From: Burkholderia anthina
GTDB taxonomy: Bacteria; Pseudomonadota; Gammaproteobacteria; Burkholderiales; Burkholderiaceae
Length of the DNA: 64,000 nucleotides
Assembly (NCBI RefSeq): GCF_001547525.1
Contig: NZ_CM003768.1
Span: forward strand, 3,162,001-3,226,000
Direction: 5' to 3'
Shown here: positions 37,235-46,668 of the stretch, one piece after another
Layout of the letters: every line of letters begins with the position of its first letter
How positions within the stretch are numbered: position 1 is the first letter of the stretch
Position numbers and translations under genes: made by a program
The notes under the pieces: model-generated
What the model saw: only the letters and a program-made list of their open reading frames with translations
Database searches by the model: none
What the model was told of the DNA's origin: nothing

Positions 37235-37555
37235 ATGGCTGAAACCCCTCCGACCGAATTCTTCATCCAGGGCATCACGAAAGACGGGAAAAAGTTTCGC
37301 CCGAGCGACTGGTCGGAACGTCTGGCCGGTGTGATGGCCTGCTTCGGGCCGGGGGCGAGCGGGCCGAACGCGCGTCTCAAGTATTCGCTGTACGTGCGCC
37401 CGACGATGCTCGGCGACCTGAAATGCGTGATCCTCGATTCGCGGTTGCGCGACATCGAGCCGATGGCTTTCGATTTCGTGCTGAATTTCGCGAAGGACAA
37501 CAACCTCGTCGTGACCGAGGCGTGCGAACTGCCGGACTACGGCGCGAAGAAGTGA
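37235..37555 (+). CDS. DUF3579 protein
   Basis: A 106-residue small soluble protein of the beta-proteobacterial DUF3579 family; function unknown. The sequence is mixed alpha/beta with the conserved-looking motifs FIQGITKDGKKFRPSDW, GVMACFGPG and RLRDIEPMAFDFVLNFAKDN. No signal peptide, membrane segment or metal motif is seen. The ATG at 37235 begins the homology; an upstream frame start is not supported. A bidirectional terminator separates it from rpsT. Confidence 0.82.
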   Translation: MAETPPTEFFIQGITKDGKKFRPSDWSERLAGVMACFGPGASGPNARLKYSLYVRPTMLGDLKCVILDSRLRDIEPMAFDFVLNFAKDNNLVVTEACELPDYGAKK

Positions 37556-37640
37556 GTGTGATGCCGGCGGGCGAGGGCGCGAGCTGCGCCAGCCCGGGCA
37601 AATCCCGCCGCCGCGCCCGATGCGCCGGCGGCAGGCAACA

Positions 37641-37666
37641 AAAAAGCCCGCCTAGGCGGGCTTTTT
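37641..37666. terminator. Bidirectional terminator between DUF3579 and rpsT
   Basis: AAAAAGCCCGCC (37641-37652) and GGCGGGCTTTTT (37655-37666) form a 12-bp perfect stem around TA. It has U-tracts in both directions and serves the two convergent genes. Confidence 0.92.
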
Positions 37667-37713
37667 CGTGATCGCAGGAAACAGGAGCGCCCGCTCGCGC
37701 GGGCGCACCGGAT

Positions 37714-37986
37714 TTACGCTGCTGCCTGCAGACCCTTGACGGCTGCGGCCAGGCGGCTCTTGCTGCGAGCGGCCTTGTTCTTGTGAACGATCTTCTTGTC
37801 GGCGATCGTGTCGATCGTCTTCACGGCAGCCTTGAACAGCTCGGCAGCCTTTGCCTGGTCGCCGGCTTCAACAGCCTTGCGAACCGACTTGATCGCGGTA
37901 CGGAATTTCGAGCGCAGCGCCGAGTTGTGCGAGTTTGCCTTCGCGGCCTGGCGGGCGCGCTTGCGTGCTTGTGCGGAGTTAGCCAT
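37714..37986 (-). CDS. rpsT: 30S ribosomal protein S20
   Basis: A 90-residue basic helical protein, the normal size of S20, which binds 16S rRNA in the body of the small subunit. The N-terminus [13 protein letters not shown] and the helix [18 protein letters not shown] are typical, as is the C-terminal [13 protein letters not shown]. The ATG at 37986 is preceded by GGAAC and a leader of roughly 170 bases. S20 represses its own translation in E. coli; whether this leader does so is unknown. Confidence 0.97.
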   Translation of the reverse strand: MANSAQARKRARQAAKANSHNSALRSKFRTAIKSVRKAVEAGDQAKAAELFKAAVKTIDTIADKKIVHKNKAARSKSRLAAAVKGLQAAA

Positions 37987-38161
37987 GACGGTTCCTTATC
38001 CTGTCCTGTTTCCAGAGCTTGGAGCCTGACGGCCAAGCGCTGCTTTTCGATCCGTCCCCTGAGAACGATTGCCCAGGGGCGCATAAAAAAACGGTGATTT
38101 TAACAGAGGCCGGGACATGAAAACGGCAGTTGCCGTGCATGTACGAGCCCAGAAACCGGCG

Positions 38162-38191
38162 ATTATAGCAACAAAATCAAGCGAGTGGCAA
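38162..38191 (-). promoter_or_regulatory. rpsT promoter
   Basis: On the minus strand TTGCCA (38191-38186), an 18-bp spacer and a perfect TATAAT (38167-38162) form a good sigma-70 promoter. The predicted start near 38155 leaves a leader of about 169 bases before the rpsT ATG. Confidence 0.7.
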
Positions 38192-38274
38192 GTTCGACGT
38201 AACGCTCGCCGGGCGGGGCGCGGGCGGCGGCCGTGCTTTTCGGCATCGGCGATGGCCGGGTCGCGCAACGTCCG

Positions 38275-38280
38275 TATAAT
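38275..38280 (+). promoter_or_regulatory. murJ -10 box next to the start codon
   Basis: TATAAT at 38275-38280 ends nine bases before the murJ ATG. Transcription would begin two or three bases upstream of the start codon, giving a nearly leaderless message. No clear -35 is present. Confidence 0.5.
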
Positions 38281-38289
38281 AAGCGCCCC

Positions 38290-39840
38290 ATGAATCTATT
38301 CCGAGCCCTGCTGACGGTCAGCGGCTTCACGCTGCTGTCGCGCGTGACCGGACTGGCCCGCGAGACGCTGATCGCCCGTGCGTTCGGCGCCAGTCAATAC
38401 ACCGACGCGTTCTACGTCGCCTTCCGTATTCCGAACCTGCTGCGCCGCCTGTCCGCCGAAGGCGCGTTCTCGCAGGCGTTCGTGCCGATCCTCGCCGAGT
38501 TCAAGAACCAGCAGGGGCACGATGCGACGAAGGCGCTCGTCGACGCGATGTCCACCGTGCTCGCGTGGGCGCTGGCCGTGCTGTCGATCGTCGGCATCGC
38601 CGGTGCGTCGTGGGTCGTGTTCGCGGTCGCGTCCGGCCTGCACGGCGACGGCCAGGCGTTCCCGCTCGCGGTCACGATGACGCGGATCATGTTCCCGTAC
38701 ATCGTGTTCATTTCGCTGACGACGCTCGCGTCGGGCGTGCTGAACACGTACAAGAGCTTCTCGCTGCCTGCCTTCGCGCCGGTGCTGCTGAACGTCGCGT
38801 TCATCGCCGCGGCCGTGTTCGTCGCGCCGCATCTGAAGGTGCCGGTCTACGCGCTGGCGTGGGCCGTCATCGTCGGCGGCGTGCTGCAGTTTCTCGTGCA
38901 GTTGCCGGGCCTGAAGAAGATCGACATGGTGCCGCTGATCGGCGTCAACCCGCTGCGCGCGCTGCGTCATCCGGGCGTGAAGCGCGTGCTCGCGAAGATG
39001 GTGCCCGCGACGTTCGCGGTGTCGGTCGCGCAATTGTCGCTGATCATCAACACCAACATCGCGTCGCGGCTCGGGCAGGGCGCCGTGTCGTGGATCAATT
39101 ATGCCGACCGCCTGATGGAATTCCCGACCGCGCTGCTCGGCGTCGCGCTCGGCACGATCCTGCTGCCGAGCCTGTCGAAGGCGCACGTCGACGCCGATTC
39201 GCACGAATATTCGGCGCTGCTCGACTGGGGGCTGCGCGTCACGTTCCTGCTCGCGGCGCCGAGCGCGCTCGCGCTGTTCTTCTTCGCGACGCCGCTCACC
39301 GCGACGCTGTTCAACTACGGCAAGTTCGACGCGCATACCGTCACGATGGTCGCGCGCGCGCTCGCGACCTACGGGATCGGCCTCGTCGGCATCATCCTGA
39401 TCAAGATCCTCGCGCCGGGCTTCTATGCGAAGCAGGACATCAAGACGCCCGTGAAGATCGCGGTCGGCGTGCTGATCGTCACGCAGCTGTCGAACTACGT
39501 GTTCGTGCCGCTGATCGGCCACGCGGGCCTCACGCTGAGCATCGGCGTCGGCGCGTGCCTGAATTCGCTGCTGCTGTTCCTCGGGCTGCGCAAGCGCGGC
39601 ATCTACCAGCCGTCGCCGGGCTGGCTGCGCTTCTTCGTGCAGCTCGTCGGCGCGGCGCTCGTGCTCGCGGGCCTGATGCACTGGTGCGCGATCAGTTTCG
39701 ACTGGACGGGCATGCGCGCGCAGCCGCTCGATCGCATCGCGCTGATGGCTGCGTGCCTCGTGCTGTTTGCTGCACTATATTTCGGTATGTTGTGGGTGAT
39801 GGGCTTCAAATACGCTTACTTCAGAAGGCGCGCCAAGTGA
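38290..39840 (+). CDS. murJ: Lipid II flippase MurJ (MviN)
   Basis: A 516-residue inner-membrane MATE/MOP-type flippase with about 14 helices that moves lipid II to the periplasmic face. Visible family motifs include GFTLLSRVTGLARETLIA, FRIPNLLRRLSAEGAFSQAF (in part) and LSLIINTNIASRLGQGAVSW, the last typical of the central cavity helix. Length is normal. The ATG at 38290 follows a TATAAT and has no Shine-Dalgarno. Its stop overlaps the next gene as GTGA. Confidence 0.94.
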   Translation: MNLFRALLTVSGFTLLSRVTGLARETLIARAFGASQYTDAFYVAFRIPNLLRRLSAEGAFSQAFVPILAEFKNQQGHDATKALVDAMSTVLAWALAVLSIVGIAGASWVVFAVASGLHGDGQAFPLAVTMTRIMFPYIVFISLTTLASGVLNTYKSFSLPAFAPVLLNVAFIAAAVFVAPHLKVPVYALAWAVIVGGVLQFLVQLPGLKKIDMVPLIGVNPLRALRHPGVKRVLAKMVPATFAVSVAQLSLIINTNIASRLGQGAVSWINYADRLMEFPTALLGVALGTILLPSLSKAHVDADSHEYSALLDWGLRVTFLLAAPSALALFFFATPLTATLFNYGKFDAHTVTMVARALATYGIGLVGIILIKILAPGFYAKQDIKTPVKIAVGVLIVTQLSNYVFVPLIGHAGLTLSIGVGACLNSLLLFLGLRKRGIYQPSPGWLRFFVQLVGAALVLAGLMHWCAISFDWTGMRAQPLDRIALMAACLVLFAALYFGMLWVMGFKYAYFRRRAK

Positions 39841-40691
39841 CGACCGCAATGACCCGCGTCCTCGACTACTTCAGCACGCTCGTGGCGGACGACGACAGTC
39901 TGCCCGTCACGGAAGCCGCGCTGTCGCTGGCGCAGGACGCGTATCCCGACCTCGACCTGCAGGGCACGCTGGCCGAACTCGACATGCTGGCGGCGCGGCT
40001 GCGCCGGCGGCTCGCCGACGATGCGGACCTGAAGGGCCGCGTCGCCGCGCTGAACGACTTCTTCTTCCGCGAGCTCGGCTTCGCGTGCAATCACAACGAT
40101 TACTACGACCCCGATAACAGCCACCTGAATGCCGTGCTGAAACGGCGGCGCGGGATTCCGATCTCGCTGTCGGTGCTGTATCTGGAGCTCGCCGAGCAGA
40201 TCGGCGTGCCGGCGCGCGGCGTATCGTTTCCCGGCCATTTCCTGCTGCGCGTGACGCTGCCGGACGGCGACCTGATCATCGATCCGACCAACGGCCATTC
40301 GCTGTCCGAGGCCGAGATGGTCGAGATGCTCGAGCCGTACGTCGCGCGCGCGGCCGGCGCGGTCGACAGCGCGTTGCGCGCGCTGCTGCAGCCCGCGACG
40401 AGCCGCGAGATCATCGCGCGGATGCTGCGTAACCTGAAGACGATCTATCTGCAGACGGAACGCTGGCAGCGGCTGCTCGCGGTGCAGCAGCGGCTCGTGA
40501 TCCTGTTGCCCGAGCAGCTCGACGAGGTGCGCGACCGCGGCTTCGCGTATGCGCGGCTCGACTACCTGCGCCCCGCGCTCGAGGATCTCGAGCAGTATCT
40601 CGGCGAGCGTCCGGAGGCGGAAGACGCGACCGTCGTCGAGTCGCAGGTCAGCGAGTTGCGACAGCGGATGCAGCGCGACGGCGAGGATTGA
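39837..40691 (+). CDS. SirB1 family transglutaminase-like/TPR protein
   Basis: A 284-residue protein with an N-terminal SirB1 transglutaminase-like domain (about 30-190; motifs YYDPDNSHLNAVLKRRRGIPISLS in part, and FPGHFLLRV) and a C-terminal TPR-like region (about 200-280). The exact biochemical role of SirB1 proteins is unknown. The GTG at 39837 overlaps the murJ stop (GTGA) and has AGAAGG eight bases upstream, so I prefer it to the ATG at 39849. Ends at an intrinsic terminator. Confidence 0.85.
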   Translation: MTTAMTRVLDYFSTLVADDDSLPVTEAALSLAQDAYPDLDLQGTLAELDMLAARLRRRLADDADLKGRVAALNDFFFRELGFACNHNDYYDPDNSHLNAVLKRRRGIPISLSVLYLELAEQIGVPARGVSFPGHFLLRVTLPDGDLIIDPTNGHSLSEAEMVEMLEPYVARAAGAVDSALRALLQPATSREIIARMLRNLKTIYLQTERWQRLLAVQQRLVILLPEQLDEVRDRGFAYARLDYLRPALEDLEQYLGERPEAEDATVVESQVSELRQRMQRDGED

Positions 40692-40725
40692 GCGACCACC
40701 GCGCCGGCGCCGGTACGCGACAATG

Positions 40726-40748
40726 ACGCCCGCACAGCGGGCGTTTTT
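40726..40748 (+). terminator. Terminator after murJ-SirB1
   Basis: ACGCCCGC (40726-40733) pairs with GCGGGCGT (40737-40744) over a 3-base loop, then TTTT. A textbook intrinsic terminator 35 bp after the SirB1-type gene. Confidence 0.9.
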
Positions 40749-40872
40749 CTTGTGCGCGTGCGTTGGCTTCGGCTGCATCCGGATCACACCGTCGACGCGA
40801 ATCACTTCGCCGCCGAGCATCGGATTCCCGCTGTGGCGACACGCGCCCGGTCGCGCGAATCGCGCGCAGGCG

Positions 40873-40899
40873 AAAAAAAAGCCGCCCGGAACGGGCGGC
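40873..40899 (-). terminator. Terminator after adk
   Basis: On the minus strand GCCGCCCG (40899-40892) pairs with CGGGCGGC (40888-40881), followed by eight T residues (40880-40873). It lies 23 bp after the adk stop. Confidence 0.9.
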
Positions 40900-40921
40900 C
40901 TGCCAGTGCGCGACGCGCGGC

Positions 40922-41779
<858 letters not shown>

Positions 41780-41791
41780 TTATGCCATGGG

Positions 41792-42583
41792 TTATTTTGA
41801 ACCCGGCCGAAAAAGGGCCTGCACGCGCGCGAGATCGGCCGGCGTATCGATGCCGGCTTCGGGCGCGGATTCGGTGATCAGCACCGCGATGCGTTCGCCG
41901 TGCCACAGCGCGCGCAGCTGTTCGAGCTGCTCGGCTTGCTCGATCGGCGCCTGCGCGAGCGACGGATAGGTGCGCAGGAAACGCGCGCGATACGCATAGA
42001 GGCCGATGTGCCGGTAGACCGGGAAAGCCGGCGCCGGCATGGCCGCGACGTCGGGCCAGTGCGGCTGATATGCGTCGCGGCTCCACGGAATCGGCGCGCG
42101 GGAGAAGTACAGCGCGACGCTCTGCGCGTCGAGCGCGACCTTCACGACGTTCGGGTTGAACACGTCGGCCGCGTCGTGGATCGGGTGGGCCGCGGTGGCG
42201 ATCGCGCACGCCGGATGCGCGGCCAGGTGCGACGCTACGTCGCGGACCAGCGCGGGGTCGATCAGCGGCTCGTCGCCCTGCACGTTGACGACGACGGTGT
42301 CGTCGCGCCAGCCGAAAGCCGCCGCGACTTCCGCGAGCCGGTCGGTGCCGGACGGATGATCGGCGCGCGTGAGCACCGCTTCGAAGCCGTGATCGCGCGC
42401 CGCGTCGAGCACGCTCTGCGCGTCGGATGCGACGAGCACCTGCTGCGCGCCCGCTTCGCGCGCGCGCTCGGCGACACGCACGACCATCGGCTTGCCGCCG
42501 AGATCGGCGAGCGGCTTGTTCGGGAGCCGCGTCGACGCGAGCCGGGCGGGAATGACGGCGATGAAGGGTTGCGGGTGAGTCAT
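41792..42583 (-). CDS. kdsB: 3-deoxy-manno-octulosonate cytidylyltransferase
   Basis: A 263-residue enzyme that activates Kdo with CTP for lipopolysaccharide core synthesis. The nucleotidyltransferase motifs are [24 protein letters not shown] (in part), [14 protein letters not shown] and NVQGDEPLI; the middle has FNPNVVKVA and [12 protein letters not shown]. Part of the lpxK-Trm112-kdsB-adk series, all on the minus strand and linked to outer-membrane lipid A/Kdo assembly. A 207-bp gap separates it from adk. Confidence 0.95.
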   Translation of the reverse strand: MTHPQPFIAVIPARLASTRLPNKPLADLGGKPMVVRVAERAREAGAQQVLVASDAQSVLDAARDHGFEAVLTRADHPSGTDRLAEVAAAFGWRDDTVVVNVQGDEPLIDPALVRDVASHLAAHPACAIATAAHPIHDAADVFNPNVVKVALDAQSVALYFSRAPIPWSRDAYQPHWPDVAAMPAPAFPVYRHIGLYAYRARFLRTYPSLAQAPIEQAEQLEQLRALWHGERIAVLITESAPEAGIDTPADLARVQALFRPGSK

Positions 42584-42714
42584 CGGGGAGCGCTGAAAAG
42601 GACGGGGCGGGCGACGCCGGAAGCCGGTCGCCCGGCGGAGTGCGGCGGCCCGGTCGGGGCCGGGCCGTCGGTGTCGAATCGTCGCGCCGGCGAGCGGCGC
42701 GGCGGCTCAGCGGC

Positions 42715-42909
42715 TCAGCGGCCGGCCGGATCGACCGGCGTGCCTTCGACGGTCTGGCGCGCTTCGTCGACGAGCATCACGGGGATGCCGTCGCGGATCG
42801 GGTACGCGAGCTTGTCCGCGTTGCAGATCAGCTCCTGCGCGGCACGGTCGTAGTGGAGCGGGCCTTTGCAGATAGGGCACACAATGATTTCAAGCAGGCG
42901 AGCGTCCAC
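42715..42909 (-). CDS. Trm112-like small zinc protein (YcaR family)
   Basis: A 64-residue protein with [18 protein letters not shown] at the N-terminus (in part), where CPxC could bind zinc, and a C in [21 protein letters not shown]. The GTG start at 42909 has GGAG eight bases upstream and matches homologues better than the upstream ATG. It overlaps the end of lpxK by 20 bp. The same gene sits between lpxK and kdsB in many proteobacteria; function unknown, with Trm112-like partners of methyltransferases as the nearest analogy. Confidence 0.87.
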   Translation of the reverse strand: MDARLLEIIVCPICKGPLHYDRAAQELICNADKLAYPIRDGIPVMLVDEARQTVEGTPVDPAGR

Positions 42910-43918
42910 GGAGTTTCTCCACAACGAGGGCAATGAGGCGAGGGTCGAGCGCGGCTTCGACGGGGACCACCCACAGTCGGGCGTCGCGCCAGGAAGCGCC
43001 CAATTTTACTGCATCCTTCTCGGTGATCAGGATCGCGTCGACGGCGTCGTCCACGAACGGATTGTCCGCGAACGCGTAATGGTCGGGCAGCGCGCGGGTC
43101 GCCGGCGCGAGGCCGGCCGCGCGCAGCGTCGCGAAGAAGCGCTCCGGCGCGCCGATGCCGGCCGCGGCGAGCACGCGTTCGTTCGCGAACTGCGACAGCG
43201 GGCGGCGCAGCGCGGGCTGGTCGAGGTGCCACGCGGCGCCCGGCGTCAGCGCGAGCGCGTAGGTGTCGGGCCACGGCGGCAGCGCGCCGCTGTACGGATC
43301 GTTGACGAGCGTCGCGTCGCGGCGCCGCGACAGCGGCTCGCGCAGCGGCCCGGCCGGCAGCAGGAAACCGTTGCCGCCGAGCCGGTGGTCGAACACGACG
43401 AGCTCGACGGTGCGCGCGAGGCGGTAGTGCTGCAGGCCGTCGTCGCTGACGATCACGTCGACGTCCGGGTGCGCGGCGCGCAGCGCCTGCGCGGCCGCGA
43501 CGCGGTCGGGGCACACCCACACGGGCGCGCCGGTGCGGCGCGCGATCAGCAGCGGTTCGTCGCCGGCCGCGCCCGCGCGCGACGCCGGCGTGACGGCGGT
43601 CGGCGCCTTCACGGTCGCGCCATAGCCGCGCGACACGACGCCGGGCGTGAAGCCGGCCGCGCGCAGCGCGTCGACGAGCGCGATCACGGTCGGCGTCTTG
43701 CCGGTGCCGCCGACGGTCACGTTGCCGACCACGACGACCGGCACGCCGACGTCGATCGGCTGCTTCCAGCCTTGCGCGTAAGCAGTGCGCCGCAGCGCCG
43801 CGCACAGGCCGAACACGCATGCGAACGGCGTGAGCGCCCACGCGAGCGCGCCGCGCCGCTGCCATTCGCGTGTCAGGCGCGCTTCGAGTCGCGCGAGCGG
43901 GCCGCCGGGCGCGCTCAT
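42890..43918 (-). CDS. lpxK: Tetraacyldisaccharide 4'-kinase
   Basis: A 342-residue membrane-associated kinase that phosphorylates the lipid A disaccharide at 4'. An N-terminal hydrophobic helix precedes the P-loop [12 protein letters not shown]; the motifs [21 protein letters not shown] and [10 protein letters not shown] are characteristic. First gene of the lpxK-Trm112-kdsB(-adk) series. The upstream 448-bp gap has no exbB/exbD genes, which I recall as common neighbours of lpxK in related genera. Confidence 0.94.
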   Translation of the reverse strand: MSAPGGPLARLEARLTREWQRRGALAWALTPFACVFGLCAALRRTAYAQGWKQPIDVGVPVVVVGNVTVGGTGKTPTVIALVDALRAAGFTPGVVSRGYGATVKAPTAVTPASRAGAAGDEPLLIARRTGAPVWVCPDRVAAAQALRAAHPDVDVIVSDDGLQHYRLARTVELVVFDHRLGGNGFLLPAGPLREPLSRRRDATLVNDPYSGALPPWPDTYALALTPGAAWHLDQPALRRPLSQFANERVLAAAGIGAPERFFATLRAAGLAPATRALPDHYAFADNPFVDDAVDAILITEKDAVKLGASWRDARLWVVPVEAALDPRLIALVVEKLRGRSPA

Positions 43919-44091
43919 CGGGCCGGGCGCGGCGCGTCGTGCGCCGCGGCGAGGGACGGATTCGTCAAGGCGGATTCTCCGTTGGGCGGCGCGTGCCGCA
44001 GGGCCGTGGAAGGCGGCACTCTAGCGCGCCGCACGCCGACGCGGCAAGCGCGACCGGCCGACCCGGCCGACGGGGCGGGATCGTACCGGCC

Positions 44092-44100
44092 TGTGGATAA
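44092..44100 (-). promoter_or_regulatory. DnaA-box sequence upstream of lpxK
   Basis: TGTGGATAA, complement of TTATCCACA, within the 12-base string GAGTTATCCACA that also occurs upstream of argF, in the same orientation. Isolated, so not evidence of an origin. Confidence 0.4.
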
Positions 44101-44158
44101 CTCTGTGAAGAACTCGCCGGTCGATTGCCTCAAACGCCCGTCCGGCGGGCATCGAATC

Positions 44159-44177
44159 GGATGAGAATCATTCTGAA
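44159..44177. promoter_or_regulatory. Fur-box-like palindrome
   Basis: GATGAGAATCATTCTG shares the AATCATT core with the Fur consensus; by hand about 12 of 19 positions agree, which is borderline. The inner 11 bases form a perfect odd palindrome. It precedes an AT-rich stretch upstream of xseA. Confidence 0.3.
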
Positions 44178-44366
44178 AGGTTTAAAAAATTATAAAAATC
44201 AAGGCGTTACGGAGAATCGTCTGGATTTTTTGGCGGTTTCCGCGCGTTTTACGCGGACGAATGTCAGCGTGTGGACACCTTCCACGCGTGGCGGCGAATA
44301 CGGCGACGCTGGACGCCGCGCGCGTGTCGGACTATCGTGACGCCGCCAGCATTCATCCGACCGCCC

Positions 44367-45749
44367 ATGCTTTCCGATTCTCCTTTTTCCGCACCCGGCG
44401 CCACGCGCGGCGGCGACGAAGTGATTCCCGTTTCGGCGCTCAACCGTGCGATTTCGACGATGCTCGAGCGCGCGTTTCCGCTGCTGTGGATTTCCGGCGA
44501 AGTATCGAACTTCACGCGCGCCGCGAGCGGCCACTGGTATTTCTCGATCAAGGACCAGCAGGCGCAGATGCGCTGCGTGATGTTCCGCGGCCGTGCGCAA
44601 TACGCGGAATTCACGCCCCGCGAAGGCGACCGCATCGAGGTGCGCGCGGTCGTCACGATGTACGAGCCGCGCGGCGAAGTGCAGCTCAACGTCGAAGCCG
44701 TGCGGCGCACCGGACAGGGGCGCCTGTACGAGGCGTTCCTGCGGCTGAAGGCCCAGCTCGAAGGCGAGGGCCTGTTCGCCCCCGAGCGCAAGCGGCCGTT
44801 GCCGGCTCATCCGCGCGCGATCGGCATCGTCACGTCGCTGCAGGCCGCCGCGCTGCGCGACGTGCTGACCACGCTCGCCCGGCGTGCGCCGCACATTCCG
44901 GTGATCGTCTATCCGGCTCCCGTGCAGGGCGCCGGTTCCGCCGAAAAGCTCGTCGCGGCCGTCGCGACCGCGAATGCGCGGCGCGAGGTCGACGTGCTGC
45001 TGGTGTGCCGCGGCGGCGGCTCGATCGAGGATCTATGGTCGTTCAACGACGAAGCGCTCGCGCGCGCGATCGCGGCGAGCGAGCTGCCGGTCGTGAGCGG
45101 CGTCGGGCACGAAACCGATTTCACGATCGCCGATTTCGCGGCCGACCTGCGCGCGCCGACGCCGACCGGCGCGGCCGAACTCGCGAGCCCGCAGCGCGCG
45201 CTGCTGCTGCGCGAGGTCGACGAGCGTCAGCGTGCGCTCGCGCGCGGCATGGCGCGCCGGCTCGAACAGCGCGCGCAGCAGCTCGACTGGCTCGCGCGCC
45301 GGCTCGTGAGTCCGGCCGAGCGGCTGCAGCGGCAGCGTACGCACGTCGAGCAGCTCGCGGTGCGGCTCGCGTCGGCGGCATCGCGGCCGGTGCGCGATGC
45401 GCGCGCGCGTTTCGCGCTCGCGCAACTACGCTGGCAGCGCGCGCGGCCCGATGCGTCACAGGCGCGCCACGCGCTCGCGGGGTTGTCGCAACGTCTCGCG
45501 GTCGCGCTGCAGCGTCGTCACGAACGCGACACTGCGCGTGTGTCGGCCTGTGCCGCACGGCTCGAGGTGCTGAGCCCGCAGCGTACGCTCGAGCGCGGCT
45601 ATGCGGCGCTGATCGATGCGCAGACGGGCCGCGCGGTGCGCGCGCCGAGCGCGCTGAAGCCGCAGCGGCGCCTGACCGTGCATCTCGCCGAAGGCGCGGC
45701 CGACGTGTCGCTCGCCGACGTGCAGCCGCGGCTGACCGATACGATCTGA
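44367..45749 (+). CDS. xseA: Exodeoxyribonuclease VII large subunit
   Basis: A 460-residue subunit of the single-strand-specific exonuclease VII. An N-terminal OB-fold (about 20-120; [34 protein letters not shown] in part) is followed by the catalytic domain with VITS-like [26 protein letters not shown] and [17 protein letters not shown] long Arg/Ala/Leu coiled-coil region (about 265-400) is typical. No xseB lies beside it, as is usual in this lineage. No Shine-Dalgarno is seen before the ATG. Confidence 0.94.
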   Translation: MLSDSPFSAPGATRGGDEVIPVSALNRAISTMLERAFPLLWISGEVSNFTRAASGHWYFSIKDQQAQMRCVMFRGRAQYAEFTPREGDRIEVRAVVTMYEPRGEVQLNVEAVRRTGQGRLYEAFLRLKAQLEGEGLFAPERKRPLPAHPRAIGIVTSLQAAALRDVLTTLARRAPHIPVIVYPAPVQGAGSAEKLVAAVATANARREVDVLLVCRGGGSIEDLWSFNDEALARAIAASELPVVSGVGHETDFTIADFAADLRAPTPTGAAELASPQRALLLREVDERQRALARGMARRLEQRAQQLDWLARRLVSPAERLQRQRTHVEQLAVRLASAASRPVRDARARFALAQLRWQRARPDASQARHALAGLSQRLAVALQRRHERDTARVSACAARLEVLSPQRTLERGYAALIDAQTGRAVRAPSALKPQRRLTVHLAEGAADVSLADVQPRLTDTI

Positions 45750-45893
45750 CGCAAGCGGCGCGCGCGAGGCGCGACGATCATCGCAACGCATGCCGCGCGG
45801 CCGGGCACGAATGCTGCGCATCGTCCGATTCGCCCTGCCGGACGTTGCGCCAGCATCGCTTTTCCGCATACCGCGGATAAATGGCCCGTGAGT

Positions 45894-45922
45894 TTGCGGG
45901 GTTATTCGTCCTCGCCTACAAT
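45894..45922 (+). promoter_or_regulatory. sodB promoter
   Basis: TTGCGG (45894-45899), 17 bp, TACAAT (45917-45922), about 57 bases before the sodB ATG. Good sigma-70 spacing. No obvious Fur palindrome overlaps it, although sodB genes are often iron-regulated. Confidence 0.65.
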
Positions 45923-45978
45923 CGGACGCTCGGCAGCATCCAACACAGCCTCCCTACATACTCAACGAAGGAATCGCC

Positions 45979-46557
45979 ATGGCTCATACGCTCCCGCCGC
46001 TCCCGTACGCTGAAGACGCACTCGCGCCGACCATCTCGAAAGAGACGATCGAGTACCACTACGGCAAGCACCACCAGGCTTATGTGACGAACCTGAACAA
46101 TCTGATCCCGGGCACGGAATTCGAAAACCTGCCGCTGGAAGAGATCATCAAGAAGTCGTCGGGCGGCATCTTCAACAACGCCGCGCAAATCTGGAACCAC
46201 ACGTTCTTCTGGAACAGCCTGTCGCCGAACGGCGGCGGCGCACCGTCGGGCGCGCTGGGCGACGCGATCAACGCGAAGTGGGGTTCGTACGACGCATTCA
46301 AGGAAGCGTTCACGAAGGCCGCGGTCGGCACGTTCGGTTCGGGCTGGGCATGGCTCGTGAAGAAGGCCGACGGTTCGCTCGACATCGTGTCGACCAGCAA
46401 CGCCGCCACGCCGCTGACGACCGCCGACAAGCCGCTGCTGACGATCGACGTGTGGGAACACGCGTACTACATCGACTACCGCAACGCGCGTCCGAAGTTC
46501 GTCGAAGCGTTCTGGAACATCGTGAACTGGGACTTCGCGGCGAAGAACTTCGCGTAA
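45979..46557 (+). CDS. sodB: Iron superoxide dismutase
   Basis: A 192-residue Fe-type SOD that dismutates superoxide in the cytoplasm. The four metal ligands are visible: His in [11 protein letters not shown], His in IWNHTFFW, and Asp and His in [13 protein letters not shown]. The motif [20 protein letters not shown] marks the Fe rather than Mn type. AAGGA six bases before the ATG and a good promoter upstream fit its expected high expression. Ends at an intrinsic terminator. Confidence 0.97.
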   Translation: MAHTLPPLPYAEDALAPTISKETIEYHYGKHHQAYVTNLNNLIPGTEFENLPLEEIIKKSSGGIFNNAAQIWNHTFFWNSLSPNGGGAPSGALGDAINAKWGSYDAFKEAFTKAAVGTFGSGWAWLVKKADGSLDIVSTSNAATPLTTADKPLLTIDVWEHAYYIDYRNARPKFVEAFWNIVNWDFAAKNFA

Positions 46558-46608
46558 GTCCGGCGCCTGCGCGCCGTCACGGCGCGCGGCATCGAACAAG
46601 GCCCTCGG

Positions 46609-46632
46609 AGCCCTCGGTTTCGAGGGCTTTTT
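46609..46632 (+). terminator. Terminator after sodB
   Basis: AGCCCTCG (46609-46616) pairs with CGAGGGCT (46621-46628) over GTTT, followed by a T-rich tail. It lies 51 bp after sodB. Confidence 0.88.
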
Positions 46633-46668
46633 GTTTTGTCCCGCCCCGAACGTGTCGCGCCGGCCGGC

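Larger units (their letters stand above)
37987..38289. other. 303-bp divergent region between rpsT and murJ
   Basis: No gene is seen. It contains a strong minus-strand promoter for rpsT with a long leader, a run of seven A residues near 38085, and a TATAAT directly before murJ. Confidence 0.5.
43919..44366. other. 448-bp divergent region between lpxK and xseA
   Basis: No gene is supported. It holds a DnaA-box sequence at 44092-44100, the palindrome AGAAT-C-ATTCT at 44164-44174 with partial Fur-box character, and an unusually AT-rich stretch at about 44176-44235 that contains TATAAA-like promoter material. The region reads as regulatory or as a remnant of lost genes. Confidence 0.5.
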
